64,000 bases of DNA from Cymodocea nodosa (GCA_036874045.1 CM072335.1:10560001-10624000), one strand, 5' to 3'. Counted from the first letter of the stretch, positions 1 to 12,370 are shown. The notes: generated by a model not told the origin, from the sequence alone. Program-made: numbers and translations.

Positions 1-160
1 CTGTTGTGTCGTGATGTTTTTTTAAAAGGGTTGTATTCTTTGAAAATGAGTTAAAATAATTGGATCTTCATTGACAAACCTTAAATAATCTAATTCAACA
101 ACTTTCTAGTGTCAATTATCAGAGTTTTCGATCTTTCTATAATGATGAATTTCATATTGT
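1..160 (+). repeat. Partial spacer of the first unit
   Basis: The window opens in mid-spacer, about 350 bp downstream of an unseen 5S copy. It continues through the AACAACTTTCTAGTGTC block to the first 5S start. Nothing else is present. Confidence 0.9.
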
Positions 161-280
161 GTGTGCGACCATACCAACATAAAAGCACTGGATCTCATCA
201 GAACTCCAAAGTTAAATGTGTTTGGGCAAGAGTAGTACTAAGATGGGTGACCTCTTGGGAAGTCCTTGTGTTGCACTCTT
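161..280 (+). pseudogene. 5S-like copy 1, type A
   Basis: Full length. Carries CAACATAAAAG and GGGCAAGAG, the latter altering the intermediate element; CTATAATG lies upstream. Confidence 0.9.
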
Positions 281-613
281 TTTTGCATCATGATACGATG
301 GTCCTTTTGTAAATCAAACACACACTAAGAGACGACCCTATTATTAATAATGGTTTCCAAAATTAATGTCAAATATTGAATGACATCATGATCAAAATGT
401 GCCATTATAACGTTGGTTGATATCGAAAGAGTCGTATTCTCTTACTAAAATTTTTTAACTTCTTAACTTCCAACAATTAGGGTACCAGGAGATGAGAAAC
501 GTTTAATATATGTTGTATCGTGATGTTTTTTTAAAAGGGTTGTATTCTTTGTAAATGAGTTGAAATAATTGGATCTTCATTGACAAACCTGAAATAATCT
601 AATTCAATATTGT

Positions 614-733
614 GTTTGTGACCATACCGACACAAAAACACTGGATCTCATTAGAACTCCAAAGTTAAATGTGTTCAGGCGAGAGTAGTACTAAGATGGG
701 TGACCTCTGGGGAAGTTCTTGTGTCGCACTCTT
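614..733 (+). pseudogene. 5S-like copy 2, type D, short unit
   Basis: GTTCAGGCGAG and TGTCGCACTC. The 55 bp normally before the gene are missing, so AATCTAATTCAA joins directly to TATTGTG and the whole usual promoter region is lost. Confidence 0.9.
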
Positions 734-1066
734 TTTTGCATCATGGTAGGATGGTCTTTTGGTAAATCAAACACACACTAAGAGACGACCCTATTATTAA
801 TAATGGTTTCCAAAATTAATGTCAAATATTGAATGACATCATGATCAAAATGTGCCATTATAACGTTGGTTGATATCGAAAGAGTCGTATTCTCTTACTA
901 AAATTTTGTAACTTCTTAACTTCCAATAATTAGGGTACTAGGAAATGAGAAACGTTTAATATCCGTTGTGTCGTGATGTTTTTTTAAAAGAGTTGTATTC
1001 TTTGAAAATGAGTTGAAATAATTGGATCTTCATTGACAAACCTGAAATAATCTAATTCAATATTGT

Positions 1067-1186
1067 GTTTGTGACCATACCGACACAAAAACACTGGATC
1101 TCATTAGAACTCCAAAGTTAAATGTGTTCAGGCGAGAGTAGTACTAAGATGGGTGACCTCTGGGGAAGTTCTTGTGTCGCACTCTT
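1067..1186 (+). pseudogene. 5S-like copy 3, type D, short unit
   Basis: Same 5S sequence and same upstream 55-bp loss as copy 2, spaced 453 bp from it, so the short unit was itself duplicated. Confidence 0.9.
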
Positions 1187-1575
1187 TTTTGCATCATGGT
1201 AGGATGGTCTTTTGGTAAATCAAACACACACTAAGAGACGACCCTAGTGTTGATAATGGTTTCCAAAATTAATGTCAAATATTAAATGACATCATGATCA
1301 AAATGTGCCATTATAACGTTGGTTGATATCGAAAGTGTTGTATTCTCTTACTAAAATTTTGTAACTTCTTAAATTCCAATAATTAGGGTACTAGGAAATG
1401 AGAAACGTTTAATATCCGTTGTGTCGTGATGTTTTTTTAAAAGAGTTGTATTCTTTGAAAATGAGTTGAAATAATTGGATCTTCATTGACAAACCTGAAA
1501 TAATCTAATTCAACAAGTTTCTAGTGTCATTTATCATAGTTTTCGATCTTTCTGTAATGATGAATTTCATATTGT

Positions 1576-1695
1576 GTGTGCGACAATACCAACACAAAAG
1601 CACTAGATCTCATCCAAACTCCAAAGTTAAATGTGTTTGGGAGAGAGTAGTATTAAGATGGGTGACCTCTTGGGAAGTCCTTGTGTTGCACTCTT
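1576..1695 (+). pseudogene. 5S-like copy 4, type B
   Basis: CACTAGATC, GGGAGAGAG and GTATTAAG. The GGGAGAGAG change hits the intermediate element. Confidence 0.9.
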
Positions 1696-2082
1696 TTTTA
1701 CATCATGGTAGGATGGTCTTTTTGTAAATCAAACACACTAAGAGACGACCCTACTATAGATAATGGTTTCCAAAATTAATGTCAAATATTGAATGACATC
1801 ATGATCAAAATGTGCCATTATAACGTTGGTTGATATCGAACGAGTCGTATTCTCTTACTAAAATTTTGTAACTTCTTAACCTACAACAATTAGGATACTA
1901 GGAAATGAGAAACGTTTAATATCTGTTGTGTCGTGATGTTTTTTTAAAAGGGTTGTATTCTTTGAAAATTAGTTGAAATAATTGGATCTTCATTGACAAA
2001 ACTTAAATAATGTAATTCAACAACTTTCTAGTGTCAATTATCATAGTTTTCGATCTTTCTGTAATGATGAATTTCATGTAGT

Positions 2083-2202
2083 GTGTGTGACCATACCAAC
2101 ACAAAAGCACTGGATCTCATCAGAACTCCAAAGTTAAATGTGTTTGGGCGAGAGTAGTACTAAGATGGGTGACCTCTTGGGAAGTCCTTGTGTTGCACTC
2201 TT
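2083..2202 (+). pseudogene. 5S-like copy 5, type A
   Basis: GTGTGTGACC at the start (a CpG lost to TpG) with otherwise typical type A sequence; CATGTA upstream. Confidence 0.9.
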
Positions 2203-2591
2203 TTTTGCATCATGATAGGATGGTCTTTTTGTAAATCAAACACACACTAAGAGACGACCCTATTATTGATAATGGTTTCCAAAATTAATGTCAAATATTG
2301 AATGACATCATGATCAAAATATGCCATTATAACGTTGGTTGATATCGAAAGAGTCGTATTCTCTTACTAAAATTTTGTAACTTCTTAACTTACAACAATT
2401 AGGGTACCAGGAAATGAGAAACGTTTAATATCTGTTGTGTCGTGATGTTTTTTTAAAACGGTTGTATTCTTTGAAAATGAGTAGAAATAATTGGATCTTC
2501 ATTGACAAAGCTTAAATAATCTAATTCAACCACTTTCTAGTGTCAATTATCATAGTTTTCGATCTTTCTGTAATGATGAATTTCATGTTGT

Positions 2592-2711
2592 GTGTGCGAC
2601 CATACCAACACAAAAGCACTGGATCTCATCAAAACTCCAAAGTTAAATGTGTTTGGGCGAGAGTAGTACTAAGATGGGTGACCTCTTGGGAAGTCCTTGT
2701 GTTGCACTCTT
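2592..2711 (+). pseudogene. 5S-like copy 6, type A
   Basis: CATCAAAACTCC in the middle; followed by GGATCATGAT. Confidence 0.9.
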
Positions 2712-3100
2712 TTTTGGATCATGATAGGATGGTCTTTTTGTAAATCAAACACACACTAAGAGACGACCCTATTATTGATAATGGTTTCCAAAATTAATGT
2801 CAAATATTGAATGACATCATGATCAAAATATGCCATTATAACGTTGGTTGATATCGAAAGAGTCGTATTCTCTTACTAAAATTTTGTAACTTCTTAACTT
2901 CCAACAATTAGGGTACCAGGAAATGAGAAACGTTTAATATATGTTGTGTCATGATGTTTTTTTAAAAGGGTTGTATTCTTTGAAAATGAGTTGAAATAAT
3001 TGGATCTTCATTGACAAACCTTAAATAATCTAATTCAACAAGTTTCTAGTGTCAATTATAATACTTTTCGATCTTTCTGTAATGATGAATTCAATATTGT

Positions 3101-3220
3101 GTTTGTGACCATACTGACACAAAAACACTGGATCTCATTAGAACTCCAAAGGTAAATGTGTTCAGGCGAGAGTAGTACTAAGATGGGTGACCTTTGGGGA
3201 AGTTCTTGTGTCGCACTCTT
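3101..3220 (+). pseudogene. 5S-like copy 7, type D
   Basis: Keeps the full upstream spacer that copies 2 and 3 lack. Private changes ATACTGACAC, AAAGGTAAATG and ACCTTTGGGG. Confidence 0.9.
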
Positions 3221-3609
3221 TTTTGCATCATGGTAGGATGGTCTTTTTGTAAATCAAACACACACTAAGAGACGACCCTAGTGTTGATAATGGTTTCCAA
3301 AATTAATGTCAAATATTAAATGACATCATGATCAAAATGTGCCATTATAACGTTGGTTGATATCGAAAGTGTTGTATTCTCTTACTAAAATTTTGTAACT
3401 TCTTAAATTCCAATAATTAGGGTACTAGGAAATGAGAAACGTTTAATATCCGTTGTGTCGTGATGTTTTTTTAAAAGAGTTGTATTCTTTGAAAATGAGT
3501 TGAAATAATTGGATCTTCATTGACAAACCTGAAATAATCTAATTCAACAAGTTTCTAGTGTCATTTATCATAGTTTTCGATCTTTCTGTAATGATGAATT
3601 TCATATTGT

Positions 3610-3729
3610 GTGTGCGACAATACCAACACAAAAGCACTAGATCTCATCCAAACTCCAAAGTTAAATGTGTTTGGGAGAGAGTAGTATTAAGATGGGTGAC
3701 CTCTTGGGAAGTCCTTGTGTTGCACTCTT
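3610..3729 (+). pseudogene. 5S-like copy 8, type B
   Basis: Same variants as copy 4, 2034 bp downstream of it. Confidence 0.9.
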
Positions 3730-4116
3730 TTTTACATCATGGTAGGATGGTCTTTTTGTAAATCAAATACACTAAGAGACGACCCTATTATAGATAATGG
3801 TTTCCAAAATTAATGTCAAATATTGAATGACATCATGATCAAAATGTGCCATTATAACGTTGGTTGATATCGAACGAGTCGTATTCTCTTACTAAAATTT
3901 TGTAACTTCTTAACCTACAACAATTAGGGTACCAGGAAATGAGAAACGTTTAATATCTGTTGTGTCGTGATGTTTTTTTAAAAGGGTTGTATTCCTTGAA
4001 AATTAGTTGAAATAATTGGATCTTCATTGACAAAACTTAAATAATGTAATTCAACAAGTTTCTAGTGTCAATTATCATAGTTTTCGATCTTTCTGTAATG
4101 ATGAATTTCATGTAGT

Positions 4117-4236
4117 GTGTGCGACCATACCAACACAAAAGCACTGGATCTCATCAGAACTCCAAAGTTAAATGTGTTTGGGCGAGAGTAGTACTAAGGT
4201 GGGTGACCTCTTGGGAAGTCCTTGTGTTGCACTCTT
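4117..4236 (+). pseudogene. 5S-like copy 9, type A
   Basis: CTAAGGTGGGTGACC; its spacer carries AATATTTGTTGTG, shared with 41.6 kb. Confidence 0.9.
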
Positions 4237-4625
4237 TTTTGGATCATGATAGGATGGTCTTTTTGTAAATCAAACACACACTAAGAGACGACCCTATTAT
4301 TGATAATGGTTTCCAAAATTAATGTCAAATATTGAATGACATCATGATCAAAATATGCCATTATAACGTTGGTTGATATCGAAAGAGTCGTATTCTCTTA
4401 CTAAAATTTTGTAACTTCTTAACTTACAACAATTAGGGTACCAGGAAATGAGAAACGTTTAATATTTGTTGTGTCGTGATGTTTTTTTAAAACGGTTGTA
4501 TTCTTTGAAAATGAGTAGAAATAATTGGATCTTCATTGACAAACCTTAAATAATCTAATTCAACCGCTTTCTAGTGTCAATTATCATAGTTTTCGATCTT
4601 TCTGTAATGATGAATTTCATGTTGT

Positions 4626-4745
4626 GTGTGCGACCATACCAACACAAAAGCACTGGATCTCATCAGAACTCCAAAGTTAAATGTGTTTGGGCGAGAGTAG
4701 TACTAAGATGGGTGACCTCTTGGGAAGTCCTTATGTTGCACTCTT
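4626..4745 (+). pseudogene. 5S-like copy 10, type A
   Basis: Typical apart from CCTTATGTTGC; spacer has lost two bases in CACTAAGACGACC. Confidence 0.9.
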
Positions 4746-5132
4746 TTTTGCATCATGATAGGATGGTCTTTTTGTAAATCAAAAACACACTAAGACGACC
4801 CTATTATTGATAATGGTTTCCAAAATTAATGTCAAATATTGAATGACATCATGATCAAAATGTGCCATTATAACGTTGGTTGATATCGAAAGAGTCGTAT
4901 TCTCTTACTAAATTTTTTTAACTTCTTAACTTCCAACAATTAGGGTACCAGGAGATGAGAAACGTTTAATATATGTTGTATCGTGATGTTTTTTTAAAAG
5001 GGTTGTATTCTTTGAAAATGAGTTGAAATAATTGGATCTTCATTGACAAACCTTAAATAATCTAATTCAACAACTTTCTAGTGTCAATTATCATAGTTTT
5101 CGATCTTTCTGTAATGATGAATTTCATGTTGT

Positions 5133-5252
5133 GTGTGCGACCATACCAACACAAAAGCACTGGATTTCATCAGAACTCCAAAGTTAAAGGTGTTTGGGTG
5201 AGAGTAGTACTAAGATGGGTGAACTCTTGGGAAGTCCTTGTGTTGCAATATT
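5133..5252 (+). pseudogene. 5S-like copy 11, type A variant
   Basis: GGATTTCATC, AAAGGTGTTTGGGTGAG, GTGAACTC and GCAATATT; the 3' end no longer pairs well with the 5' end. Confidence 0.9.
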
Positions 5253-5640
5253 TTTTGCATCATGATAGGATGGTCTTTTTGTAAATCAAACACACTCTAA
5301 GAGACGACCCTATTATTGATAATGGTTTCCAAAATTAATGTCAAATATTGAATGACATCATGATCAAAATGTGCCATTATAACGTTGGTTCATATCGAAA
5401 GAGTCGTATTCTCTTACTAAAATTTTTTAACTTCTTAACTTCCAACAATTAGGGTACCAGGAAATGAGAAACGTTTAATGTATGTTGTGTCGTGATGTTT
5501 TTTAAAAGGGTTGTATTCTTTGAAAATGAGTTGAAATAATTGGATCTTCATTGACAAACCTTAAATAATCTAATTCAACAACTTTCTAGTGTCAATTATC
5601 ATACTTTTCGATCTTTCTGTAATGATGAATTCAATATTAT

Positions 5641-5760
5641 GTGTGCGACCATACCGACAGAAAAGCACTCGATCTCATTAGAACTCCAAAGTTAAATGTG
5701 TTTGGGCGAGAGTAGTACTAAGATGGCTGACCTCTTGGGAAGTCCTTGTGTTGCACTCTT
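5641..5760 (+). pseudogene. 5S-like copy 12, type E
   Basis: CCGACAGAAAAGCACTCG and GATGGCTGACC. Confidence 0.9.
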
Positions 5761-6150
5761 TTTTGCATCATGGTAGGATGGTCTTTTTTGTAAATCAAAA
5801 ACACACTTAGATACGACCCTATTGTTGATAATGGTTTTCAAAATTAATGTCAAATATTAAATGACATCATGATCAAAATGTGCCATTAAAACGTTGGTTG
5901 ATATTGAAAGTGTCGTATTCTCTTACTAAAATTTTGTAACTTCTTAAATTCCAATAATTAGGGTACTAGGAAATGAGAAACGTTTAATATCCGTTGTGTC
6001 GTGATGTTTTTTTAAAAGAGTTGTATTCTTTGAAAATGAGTTGAAATAATTGGATCTTCATTGACAAACTTGAAATAATCTAATTCAACAAGTTTCTAGT
6101 GTCATTTATCATAGTTTTCGATCGTTCTGTAATGATGAATTTCATATTGT

Positions 6151-6270
6151 GTGTGCGACAATACCAACACAAAAGCACTAGATCTCATCCAAACTCCAAA
6201 GTTAAATGTGTTTGGGCGAGAGTAGTATTAAGATGGGTGACCTGTTGGGAAGTCCTTGTGTTGCACTCTT
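6151..6270 (+). pseudogene. 5S-like copy 13, type B
   Basis: Intermediate element GCGAGA intact, unlike copies 4 and 8; GACCTGTTGGG; GATCGTTCTG upstream. Confidence 0.9.
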
Positions 6271-6657
6271 TTTTACATCATGGTAGGATGGTCTTTTTGT
6301 AAATCAAACACACTAAGAGACGACCCAATTATAGATAATGGTTTCCAAAATTAATGTCAAATATTGAATGACATCATGATCAAAATGTGCCATTATAACG
6401 TTGGTTGATATCGAACGAGTCGTATTCTCTTACTAAAATTTTGTAACTTCTTAACTTACAACAATTAGGGTACCAGGAAATGAGAAACGTTTAATATCTG
6501 TTGTGTCGTGATGTTTTTTTAAAAGGGTTGTATTCTTTGAAAATTAGTTGAAATAATTGGATCTTCATTGACAAACCTTAAATAATATAATTCAACAACT
6601 TTCTAGTGTCAATTATCATACTTTTCGATCTTTCTGTAATGATGAATTTCATGTAGT

Positions 6658-6777
6658 GTGTGCGACCATACCAACACAAAAGCACTGGATCTCATCAGAC
6701 CTCCAAAGTTAAATGTGTTTGGGCGAGAGTATTACTAAGATGGGTGACCTCTTGGGAAGACCTTGTGTTGCACTCTT
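6658..6777 (+). pseudogene. 5S-like copy 14, type A
   Basis: CAGACCTCC, GAGTATTACTAAG and GGGAAGACC. Confidence 0.9.
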
Positions 6778-7166
6778 TTTTGCATCATGATAGGATGGTC
6801 TTTTTGTAAGTCAAACACACACTAAGAGATGACCCTATTATTGATAATGGTTTCCAAAATTAATGTCAAATATTGAATGACATCATGATCAAAATATGCC
6901 ATTATAACGTTGGTTGATATCGAAAGAGTCGTATTCTCTTACTAAAATTTTGTAACTTCTTAACTTACAACAATTAGGGTACCAGGAAATGAGAAACGTT
7001 TAATATCTGTTGTGTCGTGATGTTTTTTTAAAACGGTTGTATTCTTTGAAAATGAGTAGAAATAATTGGATCTTCATTGACAAACCTTAAATAATCTAAT
7101 TCAACAACTTTCTAGTGTCAATTATCATACTTTTCGATCTTTTTGTAATGATGAATTTAATATTGT

Positions 7167-7286
7167 GTGTGCGACCATACCGATACAAAAACGCTGGATC
7201 TCATTAGAACTCCAAAGTTAAATGTGTTTGGGCGAGAGTAGTACTAAGATGGCTGACCTCATGGGAAGTCCTTGTGTTGCACTCTT
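7167..7286 (+). pseudogene. 5S-like copy 15, type C
   Basis: CCGATACAAAAACGCTGG and GACCTCATGGG. Confidence 0.9.
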
Positions 7287-7673
7287 TTTTGCATCATGGT
7301 AGGATGGTCTTTTTGTAAATCAAAAACACACTAAGACGACCCTATTATTGATAATGGTTTCCAAAATTAATGTCAAATATTGAATGACATCATGATCAAA
7401 ATGTGCCATTATAACGTTGGTTGATATTGAAAGAGTCGTATTCTCTTACTAAATTTTTTTAACTTCTTAACTTCCAACAATTAGGGTACCAGGAGATGAG
7501 AAACGTTTAATATATGTTGTATCGTGATGTTTTTTTAAAAGGGTTGTATTCTTTGAAAATGAGTTGAAATAATTGGATCTTCATTGACAAACCTTAAATA
7601 ATCTAATTCAACAACTTTCTAGTGTCAATTATCATAGTTTTCGATCTTTCTGTAATGATGAATTTCATGTTGT

Positions 7674-7793
7674 GTGTGCGACCATACCAACACAAAAGCA
7701 CTGGATCTCATCAGAACTCCAAAGTTAAAGGTGTTTGGGTGAGAGTAGTACTAAGATGGGTGAACTCTTGGGAAGTCCTTGTGTTGCAATATT
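7674..7793 (+). pseudogene. 5S-like copy 16, type A variant
   Basis: Like copy 11 (GTGAACTC, GCAATATT) but keeps GGATCTCATC. Confidence 0.9.
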
Positions 7794-8181
7794 TTTTGCA
7801 TCATGATAGGATGGTCTTTTTGTAAATCAAACACACTCTAAGAGACGACCCTATTATTGATAATGGTTTCCAAAATTAATGTCAAATATTGAATGACATC
7901 ATGGTCAAAATGTGCCATTATAACGTTGGTTCATATTGAAAGAGTCGTATTCTCTTACTAAAATTTTTTAACTTCTTAACTTCCAACAATTAGGGTACCA
8001 GGAAATGAGAAACGTTTAATGTATGTTGTGTCGTGATGTTTTTTAAAAGGGTTGTATTCTTTGAAAATGAGTTGAAATAATTGGATCTTCATTGACAAAC
8101 CTTAAATAATCTAATTCAACAACTTTCTAGTGTCAATTATCATACTTTTCGATCTTTCTGTAATGATGAATTCAATATTAT

Positions 8182-8301
8182 GTGTGCGACCATACCGACA
8201 GAAAAGCACTCGATCTCATTAGAACTCCAAAGTTAAATGTGTTTGGGCGAGAGTAGTACTAAGATGGCTGACCTCTTGGGAAGTCCTTGTGTTGCACTCT
8301 T
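8182..8301 (+). pseudogene. 5S-like copy 17, type E
   Basis: Same as copy 12, 2541 bp downstream. Confidence 0.9.
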
Positions 8302-8691
8302 TTTTGCATCATGGTAGGATGGTCTTTTTTGTAAATCAAACACACACTAAGATACAACCCTATTGTTGATAATGGTTTTCAAAATTAATGTCAAATATTA
8401 AATGACATCATGATCAAAATGTGCCATTAAAACGTTGGTTGATATTGAAAGTGTCGTATTCTCTTACTAAAATTTTGTAACTTCTTAAATTCCAATAATT
8501 AGGGTACTAGGAAATGAGAAACGTTTAATATCCGTTGTGTCGTGATGTTTTTTTAAAAGAGTTGTATTCTTTGAAAATGAGTTGAAATAATTGGATCTTC
8601 ATTGACAAACCTGAAATAATCTAATTCAACAAGTTTCTAGTGTCATTTATCATAGTTTTCGATCGTTCTGTAATGATGAATTTCATATTGT

Positions 8692-8811
8692 GTGTGCGAC
8701 AATACCAACACAAAAGCACTAGATCTCATCCAAACTCCAAAGTTAAATGTGTTTGGGCGAGAGTAGTATTAAGATGGGTGACCTCTTGGGAAGTCCTTGT
8801 GTTGCACTCTT
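8692..8811 (+). pseudogene. 5S-like copy 18, type B
   Basis: Like copy 13 but with the usual GACCTCTTGGG. Confidence 0.9.
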
Positions 8812-9198
8812 TTTTACATCATGGTAGGATGGTCTTTTTGTAAATCAAACACACTAAGAGACGACCCAATTATAGATAATGGTTTCCAAAATTAATGTCA
8901 AATATTGAACGACATCATGATCAAAATGTGCCATTATAACGTTGGTTGATATCGAACGAGTCGTATTCTCTTACTAAAATTTTGTAACTTCTTAACTTAC
9001 AACAATTAGGGTACCAGGAAATGAGAAACGTTTAATATCTGTTGTGTCGTGATGTTTTTTTAAAAGGGTTGTATTCTTTGAAAATTAGTTGAAATAATTG
9101 GATCTTCATTGACAAACCTTAAATAATCTAATTCAACAACTTTCTAGTGTCAATTATCATAGTTTTCGGTCTTTCTGTAATGATGAATTTCATGTTGT

Positions 9199-9318
9199 GT
9201 GTGCGACCATACCAACACAAAAGCACTGGATCTCATCAGAACTCCAAAGTTAAATGTGTTTGGGCGAGAGTAGTACTAAGATGGGTGACCTCTTGGGAAG
9301 TCCTTGTGTTGCACTCTT
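9199..9318 (+). pseudogene. 5S-like copy 19, type A
   Basis: Typical type A; TTTTCGGTC upstream is private. Confidence 0.9.
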
Positions 9319-9707
9319 TTTTGCATCATGATAGGATGGTCTTTTTGTAAATCAAACACACACTAAGAGACGACCCTATTATTGATAATGGTTTCCAAAA
9401 TTAATGTCAAATATTGAATGACATCATGATCAAAATATGCCAATATAACGTTGGTTGATATCGAAAGAGTCGTATTCTCTTACTAAAATTTTGTAACTTC
9501 TTAACTTACAACAATTAGGGTACCAGGAATTGAGAAACGTTTAATATCTGTTGTGTCGTGATGTTTTTTTAAAACGGTTGTATTCTTTGAAAATGAGTAG
9601 AAATAATTGGATCTTCATTGACAAACCTTAAATAATCTAATTCAACAACTTTCTAGTGTCAATTATCATACTTTTCGATCTTTTTGTAATGATGAATTTA
9701 ATATTGT

Positions 9708-9827
9708 GTGTGCGACCATACCGATACAAAAACGCTGGATCTCATTAGAACTCCAAAGTTAAATGTGTTTGGGCGAGAGTAGTACTAAGATAGCTGACCT
9801 CTTGGGAAGTCGTTGTGTTGCACTCTT
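9708..9827 (+). pseudogene. 5S-like copy 20, type C
   Basis: GATAGCTGACC and GAAGTCGTTG. Confidence 0.9.
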
Positions 9828-10216
9828 TTTTGCATCATGGTAGGATGGTCTTTTTGTAAATCAAACACACACTAAGAGACGACCCTATTGTTGATAATTG
9901 TTTCCAAAATTAATGTCAAATATTAAATGACATCATGATCAAAATGTGTCATTATAACGTTGGTTGATATCGAAAGGGTCGTATTCTCTTACTAAAATTT
10001 TGTAACTTCTTAAATTCCAACAATTAGGGTACCAGGAAATGAGAAACGTTTAATATCCGTTGTGTCGTGATGTTTTTTTAAAAGAGTTGTATTCTTTGAA
10101 AATGAGTTGAAATAATTGGATCTTCATTGACAAACCTGAAATAATCTAATTCAACAAGTTTCTAGTGTCATTTATCATAGTTTTCGATCTTTCTGTAATG
10201 ATGAATTTCATATTGT

Positions 10217-10336
10217 GTGTGCGACAATACCAACACAAAAGCACTGGATCTCATCCAAACTCCAAAGTTAAATGTGTTTGGGAGAGAGTAGTATTAAGAT
10301 GGGTGACCTCTTAGGAAGTCCTTGTGTTGCACTCTT
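10217..10336 (+). pseudogene. 5S-like copy 21, type B
   Basis: CACTGGATCTCATCC, GGGAGAGAG and CTTAGGAAG. Confidence 0.9.
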
Positions 10337-10725
10337 TTTTACATCATGGTAGGATGGTCTTTTTGTAAATCAAACACACACTAAGAGACGACGCTATTAT
10401 TGATAATGGTTTCCAAAATTAATGTCAAATATTGAATGACATCATGATCAAAATATGCCATTATAACGTTGGTTGATATCGAAAGAGTCGTATTCTCTTA
10501 ATAAAATTTTGTAACTTCTTAACTTACAACAAATAGGGTACCTGGAAATGAGAAACGTTTAATATCTGTTGTGTCGTGATGTTTTTTTAAAAAGGTTGTA
10601 TTCTTTGAAAATGAGTAGAAATAATTGGATCTTCATTGACAAACCTTAAATAATCTAATTCAATCACTTTCTAGTGTCAATTATCATAGTTTTCGATCTT
10701 TCTGTAATGATGAATTTCATGTTTT

Positions 10726-10845
10726 GTGTGCGACCATACCAACACAAAAGCACTGGATCTCATCAGAACTCCAAAGTTAAATGTGTTTGAGCGAGAGTAG
10801 TACTAAGATGGGTGACCTTTTGGGAAGTCCTTGTGTTGCACTCTT
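10726..10845 (+). pseudogene. 5S-like copy 22, type A
   Basis: TTTGAGCGAGAG and ACCTTTTGGG. Confidence 0.9.
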
Positions 10846-11232
10846 TTTTGCATCATGATAGGATGGTCTTTTTGTAAATCAAAAACACACTAAGACGACA
10901 CTATTATTGATAATGGTTTCCAAAATTAATGTCAAATATTGAATGACATCATGATCAAAATGTGCCATTATAACGTTGGTTGATATCGAAAGAGTCGTAT
11001 TCTCTTACTAAAATTTTTTAACTTCTTAACTTCCAACAATTAGGGTACGAGGAGATGAGAAACGTTTAATATATGTTGTATCGTGATGTTTTTTTAAAAG
11101 GGTTGTATTCTTTGAAAATGAGTTGAAATAATTGGATCTTCATTGACAAACCTTAAATAATCTAATTCAACAACTTTCTAGTGTCAATTATCATAGTTTT
11201 CGATCTTTCTGTAATGATGAATTTCTTGTTGT

Positions 11233-11352
11233 GTGTGCGACCATACCAACAAAAAAGCACTGGATTTCATTAGAACTCCAAAGTTAAAGGTGTTTGGGTG
11301 AGAGTAGTACTAAGATGGGTGACCTCTTGGGAAGTCCTTGTGTTGCAATATT
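11233..11352 (+). pseudogene. 5S-like copy 23, type A variant
   Basis: Relative of copy 11: GGATTTCATT, AAAGGTG and GCAATATT, but GTGACCTC intact. Confidence 0.9.
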
Positions 11353-11740
11353 TTTTGCATCATGATAGGGTGGTCTTTTTGTAAATCAAACACACTCTAA
11401 GAGACGACCCTATTATTGATAATGGTTTCCAAAATTAATGTCAAATATTGAATGACATCATGATCAAAATGTGCCATTATGACGTTGGTTGATATCGAAA
11501 GAGTCGTATTCTCTTACTAAAATTTTTTAACTTCTTAACTTCCAACAATTAGGGTACCAGGAAATGAGAAACGTTTAATGTATGTTGTGTCGTGATGTTT
11601 TTTAAAAGGGTTGTATTCTTTGAAAATGAGTTGAAATAATTGGATCTTCATTGACAAACCTTAAATAATCTAATTCAACAACTTTCTAGTGTCAATTATC
11701 ATACTTTTCGATCTTTCTGTAATGATGAATTCAACATTAT

Positions 11741-11860
11741 GTGTGCGACCATACCGACACAAAAGCACTTGATCTTATTAGAACTCCAATGTTAAATGTG
11801 TTTGGGCGAGAGTAGTACTAAGATGGGTGATCTCTTGGGAAGTCTTTGTGTTGCACTCTT
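11741..11860 (+). pseudogene. 5S-like copy 24, type E
   Basis: CACTTGATCTTATT, CCAATGTTAAATG and GTGATCTCTT. Confidence 0.9.
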
Positions 11861-12250
11861 TTTTGCATCATGGTAGGTTGGTCTTTTTTTTAAATCAAAC
11901 ACACACTAAGATACGACCCTATTGTTGATAATGGTTTTCAAAATTAATGTCAAATATTAAATGACATCATGATCAAAATGTGCCATTAAAACGTTGGTTG
12001 ATATTGAAAGTGTCGTATTCTCTTACTAAAATTTTGTAACTTCTTAAATTCCAATAATTAGGGTACTAGGAAATGAGAAACGTTTAATATCCGTTGTGTC
12101 GTGATGTTTTTTTAAAAGAGTTGTATTCTTTGAAAATGAGTTGAAATAATTGGATCTTCATTGACAAACCTTAAATAATCTAATTCAACAACTTTCTAGT
12201 GTCAATTATCATAGTTTTCGATCTTTCTGTAATGATGAATTTCATGTAGT

Positions 12251-12370
12251 GTGTGTGACCATACCAACACAAAAGCACTGGATCTCATTAGAACTCCAAA
12301 GTTAAATGTGTTTGGGCGAGAGTAGTACTAAGATGGGTGACGTCTTGGGAAGTCCTTGTGTTACACTCTT
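12251..12370 (+). pseudogene. 5S-like copy 25, type A
   Basis: GTGTGTGACC, GACGTCTTGGG and GTGTTACAC; the last change disturbs the terminal stem. Confidence 0.9.

Larger units (their letters stand above)
1067..5132 (+). repeat. Four-unit higher-order repeat, two copies of 2034 bp
   Basis: 5S copies starting at 1067, 1576, 2083 and 2592 recur as 3101, 3610, 4117 and 4626, each exactly 2034 bp later. The order of types is D, B, A, A in both halves. Shared private variants include GTTCAGGCGAG in the D copies and GGGAGAGAG in the B copies. The first D copy lacks 55 bp of upstream spacer that the second retains. Confidence 0.85.
5133..10216 (+). repeat. Five-unit higher-order repeat, two copies of 2541 bp
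   Basis: 5S starts 5133, 5641, 6151, 6658 and 7167 recur as 7674, 8182, 8692, 9199 and 9708, a constant 2541 bp. Type order is A, E, B, A, C. Private markers are GTGAACTC with GCAATATTTTTTG in the first member, ACAGAAAAGCACTCG in the second and the upstream GATCGTTCTG in the third. A partial, more diverged third copy of the first two members lies at 11233 and 11741. Confidence 0.87.
10217..12250 (+). repeat. Mixed units between two higher-order blocks
   Basis: Four units with 5S starts at 10217 (B), 10726 (A), 11233 (A) and 11741 (E). The last three resemble the series 4626, 5133, 5641 about 6.1 kb upstream but carry extra substitutions, so they look like an older copy of that series. Confidence 0.7.

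Noticed and set aside
109-312. Recurrent plus-strand ORF of about 67 codons (VSIIIVFDLSVMMNF...), present in many units
   Set aside because: It runs straight through the 5S segment, mostly starts at GTG or TTG rather than ATG, is broken in many units and has no family resemblance. It is a by-product of the repeated 5S sequence.
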